From contig JAITOU010000005.1 in NCBI GenBank assembly GCA_031289755.1, positions 1 to 54,876 of the forward strand: DNA of 54,876 nt, given 5' to 3'. The notes below the pieces were generated by a model. That model searched no databases and was not told the DNA's origin. It saw only the letters and a program-made list of their open reading frames with translations. How positions within the stretch are numbered: the stretch's first letter is position 1; each line of letters begins with the position of its first letter. Origin of the DNA: Clostridiales bacterium. GTDB lineage: Bacteria; Bacillota; Clostridia; Christensenellales; JAISNN01. Positions 31,786-39,776 of the stretch are shown here, piece after piece. Position numbers and translations under genes: made by a program.

Positions 31786-32676
31786 CTATGACGGGATAAG
31801 ACCGAAGTCGGTCATTTCTTTTTTTAAACGGACGAGATTTGACTCCTCGATGTCGGTGAGCGGAAGCCGCAAAATCCCGTTTGAGAGTCCAAGCAGCTTG
31901 GCCGCCGCCTTGACGGGAATAGGATTGATCTCTAAGAAAAGGGCTTTTATGAACGGCAAGGCGTTTAACTGCATATCGAGAGCTTTTTGATGGTCGCCGT
32001 TTAGGGCGTAAGCCGTCATTTCTTTGAAATATTTCGGCGCGACGTTGCTCGCGACGCTTATAACGCCGATACCGCCGACGCTCATGACGGGGATAATGAG
32101 CGAGTCGTCGCCGCTGTATATAAAGGCTTTGCCGCGTGTAAGACGCGACATTTCGGCGATTTGTTCTAAATTGCCGCTTGCTTCCTTGATAGCTTGAATG
32201 TTTTTGTGTTCGCACATTTTTGCAAAGGTTTCGGCGGATATATCGACGCCCGTACGCTTAGGTACGTTGTAGACGACGATAGGTATACCGACTCTGTCCG
32301 CTACGGCGTTGAAGTGGGCGACAAGACCGCCTTGTGTGCATTTATTGTAGTACGGAGTGACGACCAAAAGTCCGTCTGCTCCGAGCTTTTCGGCGGCGGC
32401 GGAATTTTCGGCGGCTGTCTCCGTACAATTAGAACCCGTGCCGATAATGACGGGGATTCTTTTTGCGGTCTTGGATACGGCAAACTTAATGACGTCGGTT
32501 TTTTCGGCGGCAGTCATAGCCGCCGCTTCTCCCGTCGTACCGAGTACGATAAGCGCGTCCGCGCCTTGATTTATTTGAAATTCTATGAGCTTTTCGAGTG
32601 CGGAATAATCAATCCCTTGCGAGGTAAACGGCGTTATAATAGCCGTTCCGCAGCCCTTAAATAAAGGCGTATTCAT
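31786..32676 (-). CDS. dapA: 4-hydroxy-tetrahydrodipicolinate synthase
   Basis: DapA condenses pyruvate and aspartate semialdehyde, the first committed step to DAP and lysine. The 296-residue TIM-barrel protein has LIVLGTTGEAAAMTAAEK, the catalytic Tyr in IPIVVYNVPKRTG (~140) and the Schiff-base Lys in IQAIKEASGNLEQ (~165). Length is standard. AAGGAAT precedes the start. It lies 106 bases after asd and 62 before dapB. Whether it is lysine-sensitive cannot be read from the sequence. Confidence 0.95.
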   Translation of the reverse strand: MNTPLFKGCGTAIITPFTSQGIDYSALEKLIEFQINQGADALIVLGTTGEAAAMTAAEKTDVIKFAVSKTAKRIPVIIGTGSNCTETAAENSAAAEKLGADGLLVVTPYYNKCTQGGLVAHFNAVADRVGIPIVVYNVPKRTGVDISAETFAKMCEHKNIQAIKEASGNLEQIAEMSRLTRGKAFIYSGDDSLIIPVMSVGGIGVISVASNVAPKYFKEMTAYALNGDHQKALDMQLNALPFIKALFLEINPIPVKAAAKLLGLSNGILRLPLTDIEESNLVRLKKEMTDFGLIPS

Positions 32677-32782
32677 TATATAAATTCCTTATTTTATTAA
32701 ATTTTTTGCGTTACGGTCAAATAAGAACTTGTATCGATGAATAAAGACGTCGTGCCTTAATTCTTAAATACAGGTTCAAGCT

Positions 32783-33793
32783 TTAACGTGAGGTTTTTAT
32801 GCCGTTTTTGATGATATATTCGGCTATCTGAACGGCGTTTGTGGCAGCACCTTTGCGGATATTGTCGGCGACGACAAAGATATTGCAGCCGTAATCAACG
32901 CTGTCGTCAAGGCGTATTCTGCCGACAAATACCTCGTCTTTGTCTTCGCAGACGCACGGCATAGGATAAATGTTTTTGGAAATATTGTCGTAAAAAACTA
33001 TTCCTTGCTGACCCTTAATAGCGTCTTTGATACCGTCAAGGGTACAAGGGTTGTAAAATTCGACGTTGATAGACTCGCTGTGTCCGTAAAACACGGGTAC
33101 TCTGACGGTTGTAGCCGTTATCTTCAAATCCTTTTCATGCAAAATTTTTCTCGTTTCGTCAATCATTTTTTTCTCTTCCTTTGTGTAACCGTCGTCCAAA
33201 AAGACGTCGATTTGCGGAATGAGATTGTTAAAGATAGGATACGGGAATTTTTTTGGCGCATTGCCCTTGACGCCTTCTTCCAAATCGGTATAGCCGCCCA
33301 CGCCCGCGCCAGACACCGACTGATAGGTAGAATAAACTATCCTTTTTATCTTGTATTTGTCGTTTAAAGGTTTGAGAGCGACGACCGCCTGAATGGTCGA
33401 GCAGTTAGGATTGGCGATAATGCCGTTGTGAAGCGAGATATCCTGCGGATTGACTTCGGGAACAACAAGGGGAACGTCCTTGTCCATTCTAAAACAGCTG
33501 CTGTTATCGATGACGACCGCGCCCGCTTCGACAAAAATCGGAGCAAAATCGCGGCTGACCGATGCGCCTGCCGAAAAGAGAGCTATATCGATTTTTTTAT
33601 CGGTGATGTTTTCGCGCTTCAACTCTATGACGGTCAAGTCTTTGCCCATAAAACTGACGACTTTTCCGGCACTTTTTGCGGAAGCATAAAGATAATAGTT
33701 TTCTACGGGCAGATTTTTTTCGGAAAGTACTTTCAAAAATTTGTTTCCGACCATGCCCGTCGCGCCTACGACAGCGATGTTATATTTTTTCAT
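32783..33793 (-). CDS. asd: Aspartate-semialdehyde dehydrogenase
   Basis: Asd reduces aspartyl phosphate to aspartate semialdehyde. The 336-residue protein has the NADP-binding AVVGATGMVGNKFLKVL and SKNIDIALFSAG-type block. The catalytic Cys lies in GIIANPNCSTIQAVVALKPL (~128-147), and VRVPVFYGHSESINVEF holds the active-site His. It is the first gene of asd-dapA-dapB; no aspartokinase gene is in the window. AAGGAGA lies rather far (12-13 bases) from the ATG. Confidence 0.95.
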   Translation of the reverse strand: MKKYNIAVVGATGMVGNKFLKVLSEKNLPVENYYLYASAKSAGKVVSFMGKDLTVIELKRENITDKKIDIALFSAGASVSRDFAPIFVEAGAVVIDNSSCFRMDKDVPLVVPEVNPQDISLHNGIIANPNCSTIQAVVALKPLNDKYKIKRIVYSTYQSVSGAGVGGYTDLEEGVKGNAPKKFPYPIFNNLIPQIDVFLDDGYTKEEKKMIDETRKILHEKDLKITATTVRVPVFYGHSESINVEFYNPCTLDGIKDAIKGQQGIVFYDNISKNIYPMPCVCEDKDEVFVGRIRLDDSVDYGCNIFVVADNIRKGAATNAVQIAEYIIKNGIKTSR

Positions 33794-33855
33794 AGCTAAA
33801 ATTTTTCTCCTTGAATTACATAATTTATTATTCGTTTAGCGGAAGTATTACACCG

Positions 33856-33870
33856 CATAGAGTATTCTAT
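33856..33870. repeat. AGTATTCTAT motif in the asd upstream region
   Basis: CATAGAGTATTCTAT at 33856-33870 matches the motif upstream of dinB and the inverted repeat at 4636. Read on the minus strand it includes TAGAAT, which could instead be the -10 element of the asd promoter (ATGACA lies 20-24 bases upstream). Confidence 0.45.
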
Positions 33871-33895
33871 ATATTGCTTTTAAAGAATATTTTTG

Positions 33896-34978
33896 TCATG
33901 ATACGAGCTTGCTTATCAAGACCGCAACGGCGGCTACAATAGCAAGACCGACAGCAACGGCTATCAATATCTTAGGACGCGAATAAGGACGCTTGCCGGT
34001 GATTTTGCCGTTTGTTCCGTTGATGTAAAAATTATATGTCTTAGAATTGTAAGCAAAATTTGATATCCACAGCGGAACAAGCATATATTTAAAGGTTACG
34101 GCTGAATGCTTTGTATTTACGTCGAGATGCGACACGACGTCATAATCGTATTTAGACAAAATCTGTGTGCGCAAGGCGGCGGCGGTTTTGTTTTTTGCGT
34201 CCGTCCATGCGGCGTCGATATTTTTTTCGTTGCGTGCGGCAGAGAAGCCTACGAGAAAGCTTTTGTCGTATTTGACGGCTTTTTGCGTATCGAAAGGCGA
34301 TATTTTTGCAAATTGCTTTTCGTCTAATTTGTTGCCGGCATTGACACAGATATCGTCGAAAAATCTCTCGACGTTGCCCGATATTGTAAAATATCGCGTT
34401 CTGGTCTCGGTATGGCGGTTTTTGCCGCTGCCGACGGTGACGGTATAATGCTTGCCGAGCTTGCCGGAATAAGTTGAAAACGTCTGAGTATCAAAAGTCC
34501 ACATCGGAAGATATACGCCTTTGTACTGACCCGATTCGGCAGTTTTTTTTAAGGCGTCCGGCGCAAATTTGAGTTTCTTAGTCCACGCTTTAAATATGTT
34601 GTCGGCTTGGTCCTTTGCGATGGCAAAGGGCAATATGCTGTCGGGCTTTATTCCGGCGAGAGCGTCGGATTTGAGGATATTGTGCGTTCCGCAAAAGGAG
34701 CAGGCATGAGATATCTCGCTTTTGTCAAAAACCTCGCTGCTGCCGCAGTTAGCGCAATTGTATACGCACGCTTCGTCGTTCCATTGCTCCGAGCCGCCGG
34801 AATGAGCGAGAAAATCACGCTCAATCACATTGCTGTCGCGGACGATATCGACCGTGCCGCCGCAATAAGGGCATTTTAGGTTGCCGCTGCCCGGCGAATA
34901 TTCGAGTACGCCGCCGCAGGATTGACAATTATAAGATACCGCGCCGCCGTCTTGTGTCGTTTGCAGGTCTTCTTCCAT
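33896..34978 (-). CDS. TFIIB-type zinc-ribbon protein with C-terminal membrane anchor
   Basis: The 360-residue protein has two N-terminal zinc ribbons: CQSCGGVLEYSPGSGNLKC with CPYCG (~18-42), and CANCGSSEVFDKSEIS with CSFCG (~74-98). A large soluble domain follows (IKPDSILPFAIAKDQADNIF; YKGVYLPMWTFDTQTFSTYSG), and one hydrophobic C-terminal span (~335-357) ends in ISKLVS. Proteins of this form are common and uncharacterised in Firmicutes and are sometimes mislabelled as an RNA polymerase subunit; it is not one. GGGAG precedes the start. Upstream lies the terminator of the tRNA unit. Confidence 0.82.
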   Translation of the reverse strand: MEEDLQTTQDGGAVSYNCQSCGGVLEYSPGSGNLKCPYCGGTVDIVRDSNVIERDFLAHSGGSEQWNDEACVYNCANCGSSEVFDKSEISHACSFCGTHNILKSDALAGIKPDSILPFAIAKDQADNIFKAWTKKLKFAPDALKKTAESGQYKGVYLPMWTFDTQTFSTYSGKLGKHYTVTVGSGKNRHTETRTRYFTISGNVERFFDDICVNAGNKLDEKQFAKISPFDTQKAVKYDKSFLVGFSAARNEKNIDAAWTDAKNKTAAALRTQILSKYDYDVVSHLDVNTKHSAVTFKYMLVPLWISNFAYNSKTYNFYINGTNGKITGKRPYSRPKILIAVAVGLAIVAAVAVLISKLVS

Positions 34979-35012
34979 TTTGTTTATCTCCCGGTATTTA
35001 TTAGGATTTTAT

Positions 35013-35042
35013 AAAAAAGCAGTAACATAATTATGCTACTGC
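35013..35042 (-). terminator. Strong intrinsic terminator of the tRNA-Glu unit
   Basis: GCAGTAACATAA (35019-35030) and TTATGCTACTGC (35031-35042) form a 12-bp hairpin with one mismatch-type pair; on the minus strand TTTTTT follows. It lies 35 bases before the zinc-ribbon gene start and could also act as its attenuator. Confidence 0.8.
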
Positions 35043-35361
35043 CGTCTATGCTACCGCTAAAATAAATCATGAAAAACATTAATGTCGTCTATGTAAATAT
35101 TTCAGTGATTTCATAGCGCTCCGCCGCTTGTATCAAACGGCGACAGCCGGCAGGGTATTAGCCCCGTACAGCCAACAAAACAAAAGTCCGCATGATTGTT
35201 GTTTTGTTTCGGCGAAAAGACCCTTTTGCTTTTTTGATGTATGCGACCGTTGACAAAAAAGCTACTTATGTTTTTTCGCGCCTCTATGAGAGATTTCTTT
35301 TTACCAAATCTATGTAAAAAGAAAGAAAATTGTTACGGAGAAATATCTCCGCTTGTGATTT
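35043..35361 (-). ncRNA. Candidate structured RNA between tRNA-Glu and its terminator
   Basis: No open frame of note is present, but the minus strand holds a series of strong hairpins before the terminator. CGGAGA/TCTCCG lies directly after the tRNA CCA (35336-35351). TTTCTTTTTAC/GTAAAAAGAAA forms an 11-bp stem (35294-35324). GCTTTTTTG/CAAAAAAGC and AACAAAACAA/TTGTTTTGTT follow, and a GC-rich CGCCG/CGGCG hairpin lies near 35121-35141. The tRNA promoter has no other obvious product over these ~320 bases. I tested by eye for tmRNA, RNase P RNA, SRP RNA and 6S RNA and found no decisive signature. It could be just tRNA trailer. Confidence 0.35.
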
Positions 35362-35436
35362 TGGCACCGCCAAGGGGATTTGAACCCCTGATACCTGCGT
35401 GAGAGGCAAGCGTCCTAACCATTAGACTATGGCGGC
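35362..35436 (-). tRNA. tRNA-Glu (anticodon CUC)
   Basis: The 75-base gene folds as a standard cloverleaf. The acceptor stem is GCCGCCA with TGGCGGT (a G-U first pair). The anticodon stem CTTGC/GCAGG encloses the loop CTCTCAC (anticodon CTC, reads GAG), and the T stem AGGGG/CCCCT encloses TTCAAAT. The discriminator is G and CCA is encoded. It stands alone with its own promoter and is not part of an rRNA operon. Confidence 0.93.
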
Positions 35437-35453
35437 ATAATTTAACTTTACAG

Positions 35454-35482
35454 ATTATAACAAAAAAAAGTACTTTTAGCAA
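35454..35482 (-). promoter_or_regulatory. tRNA-Glu promoter
   Basis: On the minus strand TTGCTA (35482-35477), 17 bases, TATAAT (35459-35454). Transcription would begin about ten bases before the tRNA. Confidence 0.65.
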
Positions 35483-35577
35483 GCGTTTGAATTTAATATA
35501 TTTATTCTTTTTTAGTATACGCCGCGCTAAGGCACTTTTTTCACTTTTAAAACGTCACCGCACCAAAGCTTTATCAA

Positions 35578-35860
35578 TACCTTTGTATCCGTTATCCATT
35601 CCTACGCAAAGCAGTTATCTAACGCATATAAAAAGAGAACTCATATTAAATATTAATATGCTGCAACGTATTAAATTTTAATAAACACCTTTGTTTCCGT
35701 TATCCATTCTATACACAAAGCAGTGAAAGAACGCATATTAAAGAGAACTCATATTAAATATTAATATATGCAGAAACCGCATTAAATTTTAATAAACATC
35801 TTTGTTTCCGTTATCCATTCCATACACAAAGTAGTGTAAGAGCGCATATTAAAATATACC
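35578..35860. repeat. Intergenic tandem repeat, ~2.6 units of 108-111 bp
   Basis: Units begin at 35581, 35689 and 35800 with CTTTGT(A/T)TCCGTTATCCATTC. Each continues with CACAAAG or a variant, then CGCATAT. The first two also have AGAGAACTCATATTAAATAT and ATTAAATTTTAATAAA; the third is cut short. Each unit includes a CTTTGT...ACAAAG hairpin and an AT-rich palindrome around TTAATATTTAATA. No frame is conserved between units, so this is non-coding. Identity between units is high but not perfect. Confidence 0.85.
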
Positions 35861-35901
35861 GAAGTACGTTGACAGCGATAACGCCTTTATTTTTTAGTTA
35901 T

Positions 35902-35958
35902 TTTTCGCGAAACCGACCGAAATTAGAGTGACCTCAACGAGTGTCGGGTTCGCGGAAA
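35902..35958. repeat. Long hairpin downstream of the phosphate-transport genes
   Basis: CGCGAAACCGAC (35906-35917) pairs with GTCGGGTTCGCG (35943-35954) with a single A-G mismatch, and flanking T's and A's lengthen the stem to ~16 pairs. No T tract follows on either strand. It may stabilise the 3' end of the DUF47 mRNA. Confidence 0.6.
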
Positions 35959-35992
35959 AGAACAAAAAAGAAAGCGTTAGCGCGGTGTACTC

Positions 35993-36583
35993 TCACATCT
36001 TTACCAGAATATTCAGGAGAAAATCCACAGCCTGTACGGATATTTGGGCTGTGTGCTGGAGATGCTTGTACAGCTCTCTGTATTTAAAAATCGTTTTGAA
36101 GTCGTCGTTTTCAAAAAGCTCGGCGAGAGCGAGATGAGATTGGGTATAGACGATGTTTTCGGTTTCTTTGACCTTTAACGCTTCTTCGCGTGCGATAGAT
36201 TTGTGTTTTTCTATCTCATGCACGGCGTTGTACAGGTGTTCGGTGATAATGACGAGAGAGCCGGTTATCAAAACCATTTGGGCGTCGGGAACGATTTTGT
36301 ATAAACGTATGCCGTCTACGGTCGTCTTTGTATTGTCGGTTATCTCGTCTATAAGGCTCGACAAGGCAAACAAATCTTCTCTGTCGATAGGCGTAAAATA
36401 GGTTCTGTTAAGCTCGTCTATCAAAATACGGCGCGACATATCGCCCTTTTCTTCGAGAGCGATTATTTCGTCGGCTGTTTTTTCGTTGTGAGAAACGCAG
36501 TATTCGTTGAGAAGCTTCATGGCTTCGTTCATTATTTTGCATTGGTCGAGAATGATATTAAAAAAATTAATCTTTGCGCTCAT
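35993..36583 (-). CDS. DUF47/PhoU-like partner of the PiT phosphate transporter
   Basis: The 196-residue all-helical protein resembles DUF47 (distant PhoU). It has FFNIILDQCKIMNEAMKLL near the start, the metal-binding helix ALEEKGDMSRRILIDELNRT with a following FTPIDREDLFALSSLIDEI (E-x-x-x-D and D-R-E-D), and a long C-terminal helical bundle. Such proteins regulate or assist PiT transporters. The start at 36583 has AAGGAA just before it; a longer frame to 36700 would run into the spacer after pit. It follows pit on the same strand after 137 bases. Confidence 0.88.
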   Translation of the reverse strand: MSAKINFFNIILDQCKIMNEAMKLLNEYCVSHNEKTADEIIALEEKGDMSRRILIDELNRTYFTPIDREDLFALSSLIDEITDNTKTTVDGIRLYKIVPDAQMVLITGSLVIITEHLYNAVHEIEKHKSIAREEALKVKETENIVYTQSHLALAELFENDDFKTIFKYRELYKHLQHTAQISVQAVDFLLNILVKM

Positions 36584-36720
36584 ATGTTCCTTGTCGTGAT
36601 TTGTATAGTTTTTATAAATATATTTTGTACGGCATTTAACCGTTATATGCAGTTGTATTATCGGCACGTTGCCGCCGATGTTTTTGGAATAGCAAGGCAA
36701 ATAATATTTATTGCGATTGA

Positions 36721-37740
36721 TTATCTAAAAAAAGCTCCGAGTAGACCGCAGAGCGCAGCTCCGAAGATAAAGGTTATCGGATAGGTCAAGACCCAAAAAA
36801 TGAAGATTTTTAGGGAATTTGACCAATTTACGCTGGCAAAGCGTTCGGACGCGCCGACACCCATAACGGTTGAAGAGACGGCTTGACCGGCACTTACGGG
36901 GATACCCATGCCGGATGCCGCATAAATGATTATGCCGACGGATATCTGTGCCAAAAAGGAATGTATCGGCTTGATTTTGTATATTTTTTTGCCTACGGTA
37001 TGTATTATGCGCGTGCCGCCGAAGCAAGTGCCGAGAGTAAGGGCCGCCGCCGAAAGCACGATAATAAGCAAGATATAATTTTTGGTCACCGCCAAGCCGC
37101 CTATTATAAAGAGCATATACATAACGCCGAGCGGTTTTTGGACGTTATTTATGGCGATAGAGGACGACAGGACGGCGACGTTTAAGGTTTGGAGCTTTTT
37201 GATTATTCCGGCAGACGATACGGGAATCTTATATGCGATTTTTCGTATGATTTTCATTATCAAAAAGCTTACGGCAAAGCCTGCAAGCGGAACGGCGACC
37301 GAGGTCAGAATGATTTTGATAAACAAGCTATTCCAATCGATAGGCAAAAAGCCGAAAGCCGCCACCCCTGCGCCGGAAATACCGCCGAGCAGAGAATGCG
37401 ACGTACTGACGGGCAGCTTGTTTTTTGCCGAAAACAGACACCATATCAGACCGCTCAACACTCCCGTGAAGAGAAAGGAATAGGAAAGTCCTTTTTTTGC
37501 GACGGACAAAACGCCGTTATCCACCGTCGAGCCGATAGTATCGGCGACCGATAAGTCCGCGCCTGCCCAAAAATAAAGGAGCGGCGCGCCGATTGTCGCG
37601 ATAACGGCTACGGCTACCGCCGTCTTATAGGAGACGGCTCTCGTGGCGATGCTCGTAGCAATAGCATTAGCTCCGTCGTTGTAGCCGACAAAGACAGTGT
37701 AACCGAGCGTAATCAATATAATGAGAACAGCGAAAAACAT
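36721..37740 (-). CDS. pit: PiT-family inorganic phosphate transporter
   Basis: The 339-residue membrane protein has about ten spans and both PiT signature repeats: GYNDGANAIATSIATRAVSYK near the N-terminus and GVGASERFASVNWS-type sequence in the C-terminal half. It also has PVSTSHSLLGGISGAG, the internal serine-rich loop. It imports phosphate with H+ or Na+. Next to it lies its usual DUF47 partner. A promoter lies upstream on the minus strand. Ribosome site weak (GGCGG). Confidence 0.93.
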   Translation of the reverse strand: MFFAVLIILITLGYTVFVGYNDGANAIATSIATRAVSYKTAVAVAVIATIGAPLLYFWAGADLSVADTIGSTVDNGVLSVAKKGLSYSFLFTGVLSGLIWCLFSAKNKLPVSTSHSLLGGISGAGVAAFGFLPIDWNSLFIKIILTSVAVPLAGFAVSFLIMKIIRKIAYKIPVSSAGIIKKLQTLNVAVLSSSIAINNVQKPLGVMYMLFIIGGLAVTKNYILLIIVLSAAALTLGTCFGGTRIIHTVGKKIYKIKPIHSFLAQISVGIIIYAASGMGIPVSAGQAVSSTVMGVGASERFASVNWSNSLKIFIFWVLTYPITFIFGAALCGLLGAFFR

Positions 37741-37803
37741 AGTATAAATCCGCCCGTGAAACGCAACCGATTATCGCGGTCTTGTGTATGCCGGCAAAAA
37801 TCC

Positions 37804-37832
37804 TTTACAGTAATTTTTATTAGATTTGTCAA
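37804..37832 (-). promoter_or_regulatory. pit promoter
   Basis: On the minus strand TTGACA (37832-37827), 17 bases, TGTAAA (37809-37804). The -10 match is modest. The ~290 bases between here and the purA promoter are AT-rich with no gene. Confidence 0.5.
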
Positions 37833-38120
37833 ACAAGCCGCCGTGACCCGATAAGGCAAAGATTGCATTAGACGATTATGAGAGATTGCTTAAACAATTT
37901 AATATTATATTATATAAACTGTCAAAAATCAATCGATTTTTATCCGAATATTTGATTTATTTTATGTTTTGTGTTTTTTTATTGCATTTTTCGCATAGGC
38001 AAAAGATTTATTTTTTATTTTAGCCGTATTGTGCCGTTAAGCTTCTTAAAGCAGAGAGTTATCATAAAAAAATACGGGCAACTTTTTTAAAGAAATACCT
38101 TAAAGCCGACGATATTGTGT

Positions 38121-38158
38121 TTGACAAAACAAACTATATTTTGTATAATAGATTAGTC
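38121..38158 (+). promoter_or_regulatory. purA operon promoter with GACTAAT-type site
   Basis: Perfect TTGACA (38121-38126), 17 bases, perfect TATAAT (38144-38149). At 38149-38158 the minus strand reads GACTAATCTA, identical to 8062-8071 upstream of iscR, and it covers the predicted start of transcription. CTAATCT recurs at 38194-38200, making a spaced inverted repeat. Rrf2-type control is a possibility. Confidence 0.75.
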
Positions 38159-38442
38159 TTACAACACAATCCGTATCGCCGTATAGGTTATGCCTAATCT
38201 AATGTTTAAGTCGCAGATACAAATATTGTACGGTTATTTTAAAGCTATAACGCCAAAGAAACGGTTCGTATTACAATTCGGCATAGCCGTATAAGAAATT
38301 TTTAAGCCGACGCGCCGTTAAACGTATTTACTTTTTGACGAGCGTTAAGGTATAATATAGCCGTTAAGGCAAAAATACTTATTCAATGCCTGAATATACG
38401 GGCAAAAGCCCTATCGAACATAAACAATCGGGAGACAAAAAA
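38159..38442 (+). promoter_or_regulatory. Long purA leader
   Basis: About 285 bases separate the purA promoter from the coding start. The leader contains GC-rich and AT-rich inverted segments (near 38163-38200 and 38262-38292) but no T-tract terminator and no riboswitch signature I know. A second TATAAT at 38351-38356 with a poor -35 could be an additional promoter. Direct repeats of GTTAAGG flank that TATAAT. Confidence 0.4.
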
Positions 38443-39714
38443 ATGCTTACAGCGATAGTCGGTATAAATTGGGGTGACGAAGGTAAAGGCAGAATGGTCG
38501 ATTTGCTTTCGTCCGATTACGACATAATAGTCCGTTATCAGGGCGGCAACAATGCCGGACATACCGTTGTCAACAACAAAGGACGTTTTATCTTAAATCT
38601 CTTGCCGTCGGGCATTCTCAGAGAAAACACCGTCAACGTCATGGGTCCGGGAATGGTCATAGATTTGGAGCATCTTTGCGGTGAAATCGAAAATTTGAGA
38701 AGCAAGGGCATCAAAATCTCAAAGGACAATCTCATAATAAGCGATAAGGCGACTATATGCCTGCCGTATCACAGACTGCTCGACAATCTCGAAGAGGACA
38801 GGCTCAAAGACAAGAAATTCGGTTCGACAAGACGCGGAATCGCGCCGGTATACGGCGATAAATATATGAAAAAAACCATAAGAATGGGCGAATTGGCAAA
38901 CCCGGTTACATTAAATAACCGATTGGCGTCCATTGTCGAATGGAAAAATCTTTTGATACAAAGCTACGGAAGCGCGCCGATTGACGCCGCAGAGATTTTT
39001 GAGTGGCTTTCAAAATACGGAAATCCTTTAAAGGAATATATCACCGATACGAGTATCTTTTTTAACGCCGCCGTCAACGCAAACAAGAGAATAATGTTTG
39101 AAGCACAGCTCGGCGCGCTGAGAGATATAGATTACGGTATCTTTCCTTATACGTCGTCAAGCTCGACGATAGCCGCTTACGCGCCTATCGGAGCGGGCGC
39201 GCCGTACGCCAAGCTCGACGAAGTGGTCGGGATAATGAAAGCGTACAGCAGCTGTGTCGGCGAAGGACCTTTTGTCGTCGAGATGAGCGGACAAGAAGCG
39301 ACCGCGCTCAGAGAAGCCGGCGGCGAATACGGCGCGGCGACGGGCAGACCGAGAAGAGTCGGAGCGTTTGACGTCGTGGCAAGCCGCTACGGTGCAAGGG
39401 TTCAGGGAGCGACGTCGCTTGCTTTGACCAAGCTCGACGTGCTTGCTTATATGGACAAAATCCCCGTATGCACGGCTTATGAGATAGACGGCAAGCAGAC
39501 GGTAGATTTTGTGACGGGCGAAACGTTAGACGCGGCAAAGCCGGTTATTCGGTATTTTGACGGCTTTAAATGCGACATCAGCAAATGCCGCAAAAAGTCC
39601 GATTTGCCTGTAAACGCACTCAAATACATCGAATACATCCAAAAAGCCGTCGGCACAAGGATAAAATACGTTTCCGTCGGGCCCGAGAGAGACGATTATA
39701 TACTCTTTGATTAG
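38443..39714 (+). CDS. purA: Adenylosuccinate synthetase
   Basis: PurA joins IMP and aspartate with GTP, the first step from IMP to AMP. The 423-residue protein starts MLTAIVGINWGDEGKGRMVD with the GDEGKG loop and has YQGGNNAGHT, IGPA-type catalytic STRRGIAP and the C-terminal KLDVL block (GTP base). I placed the start at 38443 with CGGGAG eight bases upstream; the frame opens at 38386 but has no ribosome site there. It leads the long operon. Its substrate IMP comes from purine genes not seen here except purF. Confidence 0.95.
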   Translation: MLTAIVGINWGDEGKGRMVDLLSSDYDIIVRYQGGNNAGHTVVNNKGRFILNLLPSGILRENTVNVMGPGMVIDLEHLCGEIENLRSKGIKISKDNLIISDKATICLPYHRLLDNLEEDRLKDKKFGSTRRGIAPVYGDKYMKKTIRMGELANPVTLNNRLASIVEWKNLLIQSYGSAPIDAAEIFEWLSKYGNPLKEYITDTSIFFNAAVNANKRIMFEAQLGALRDIDYGIFPYTSSSSTIAAYAPIGAGAPYAKLDEVVGIMKAYSSCVGEGPFVVEMSGQEATALREAGGEYGAATGRPRRVGAFDVVASRYGARVQGATSLALTKLDVLAYMDKIPVCTAYEIDGKQTVDFVTGETLDAAKPVIRYFDGFKCDISKCRKKSDLPVNALKYIEYIQKAVGTRIKYVSVGPERDDYILFD

Positions 39715-39776
39715 AGCCGCATATATAAGCCTTGACCGTGACAAATAACGCTTAATAAATTCGGGGAACAGCAAAA

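Noticed and set aside
35140..35180. TPP riboswitch resemblance (GCTAATACCCTGC on the minus strand)
   Set aside because: The conserved CTGAGA core and the second conserved arm are missing, and the adjacent gene has no thiamine role.
35043..35361. tmRNA, RNase P RNA, SRP RNA or 6S RNA behind tRNA-Glu
   Set aside because: No tRNA-like ends with TTCGA, no GAGGAAAGTCC, no SRP tetraloop motif, and the GCGCTCCGCCG stretch is too little to call 6S RNA.
35578..35860. Replication origin or CRISPR array
   Set aside because: DnaA-like words are only 7 of 9 and three in number, dnaA/dnaN are absent, and units are ~110 bp without spacers of uniform size.
38144..38205. Purine riboswitch before purA
   Set aside because: The AGATTAG/CTAATCT pair encloses none of the conserved loop sequences, and its 5' arm lies at or before the predicted start of transcription.
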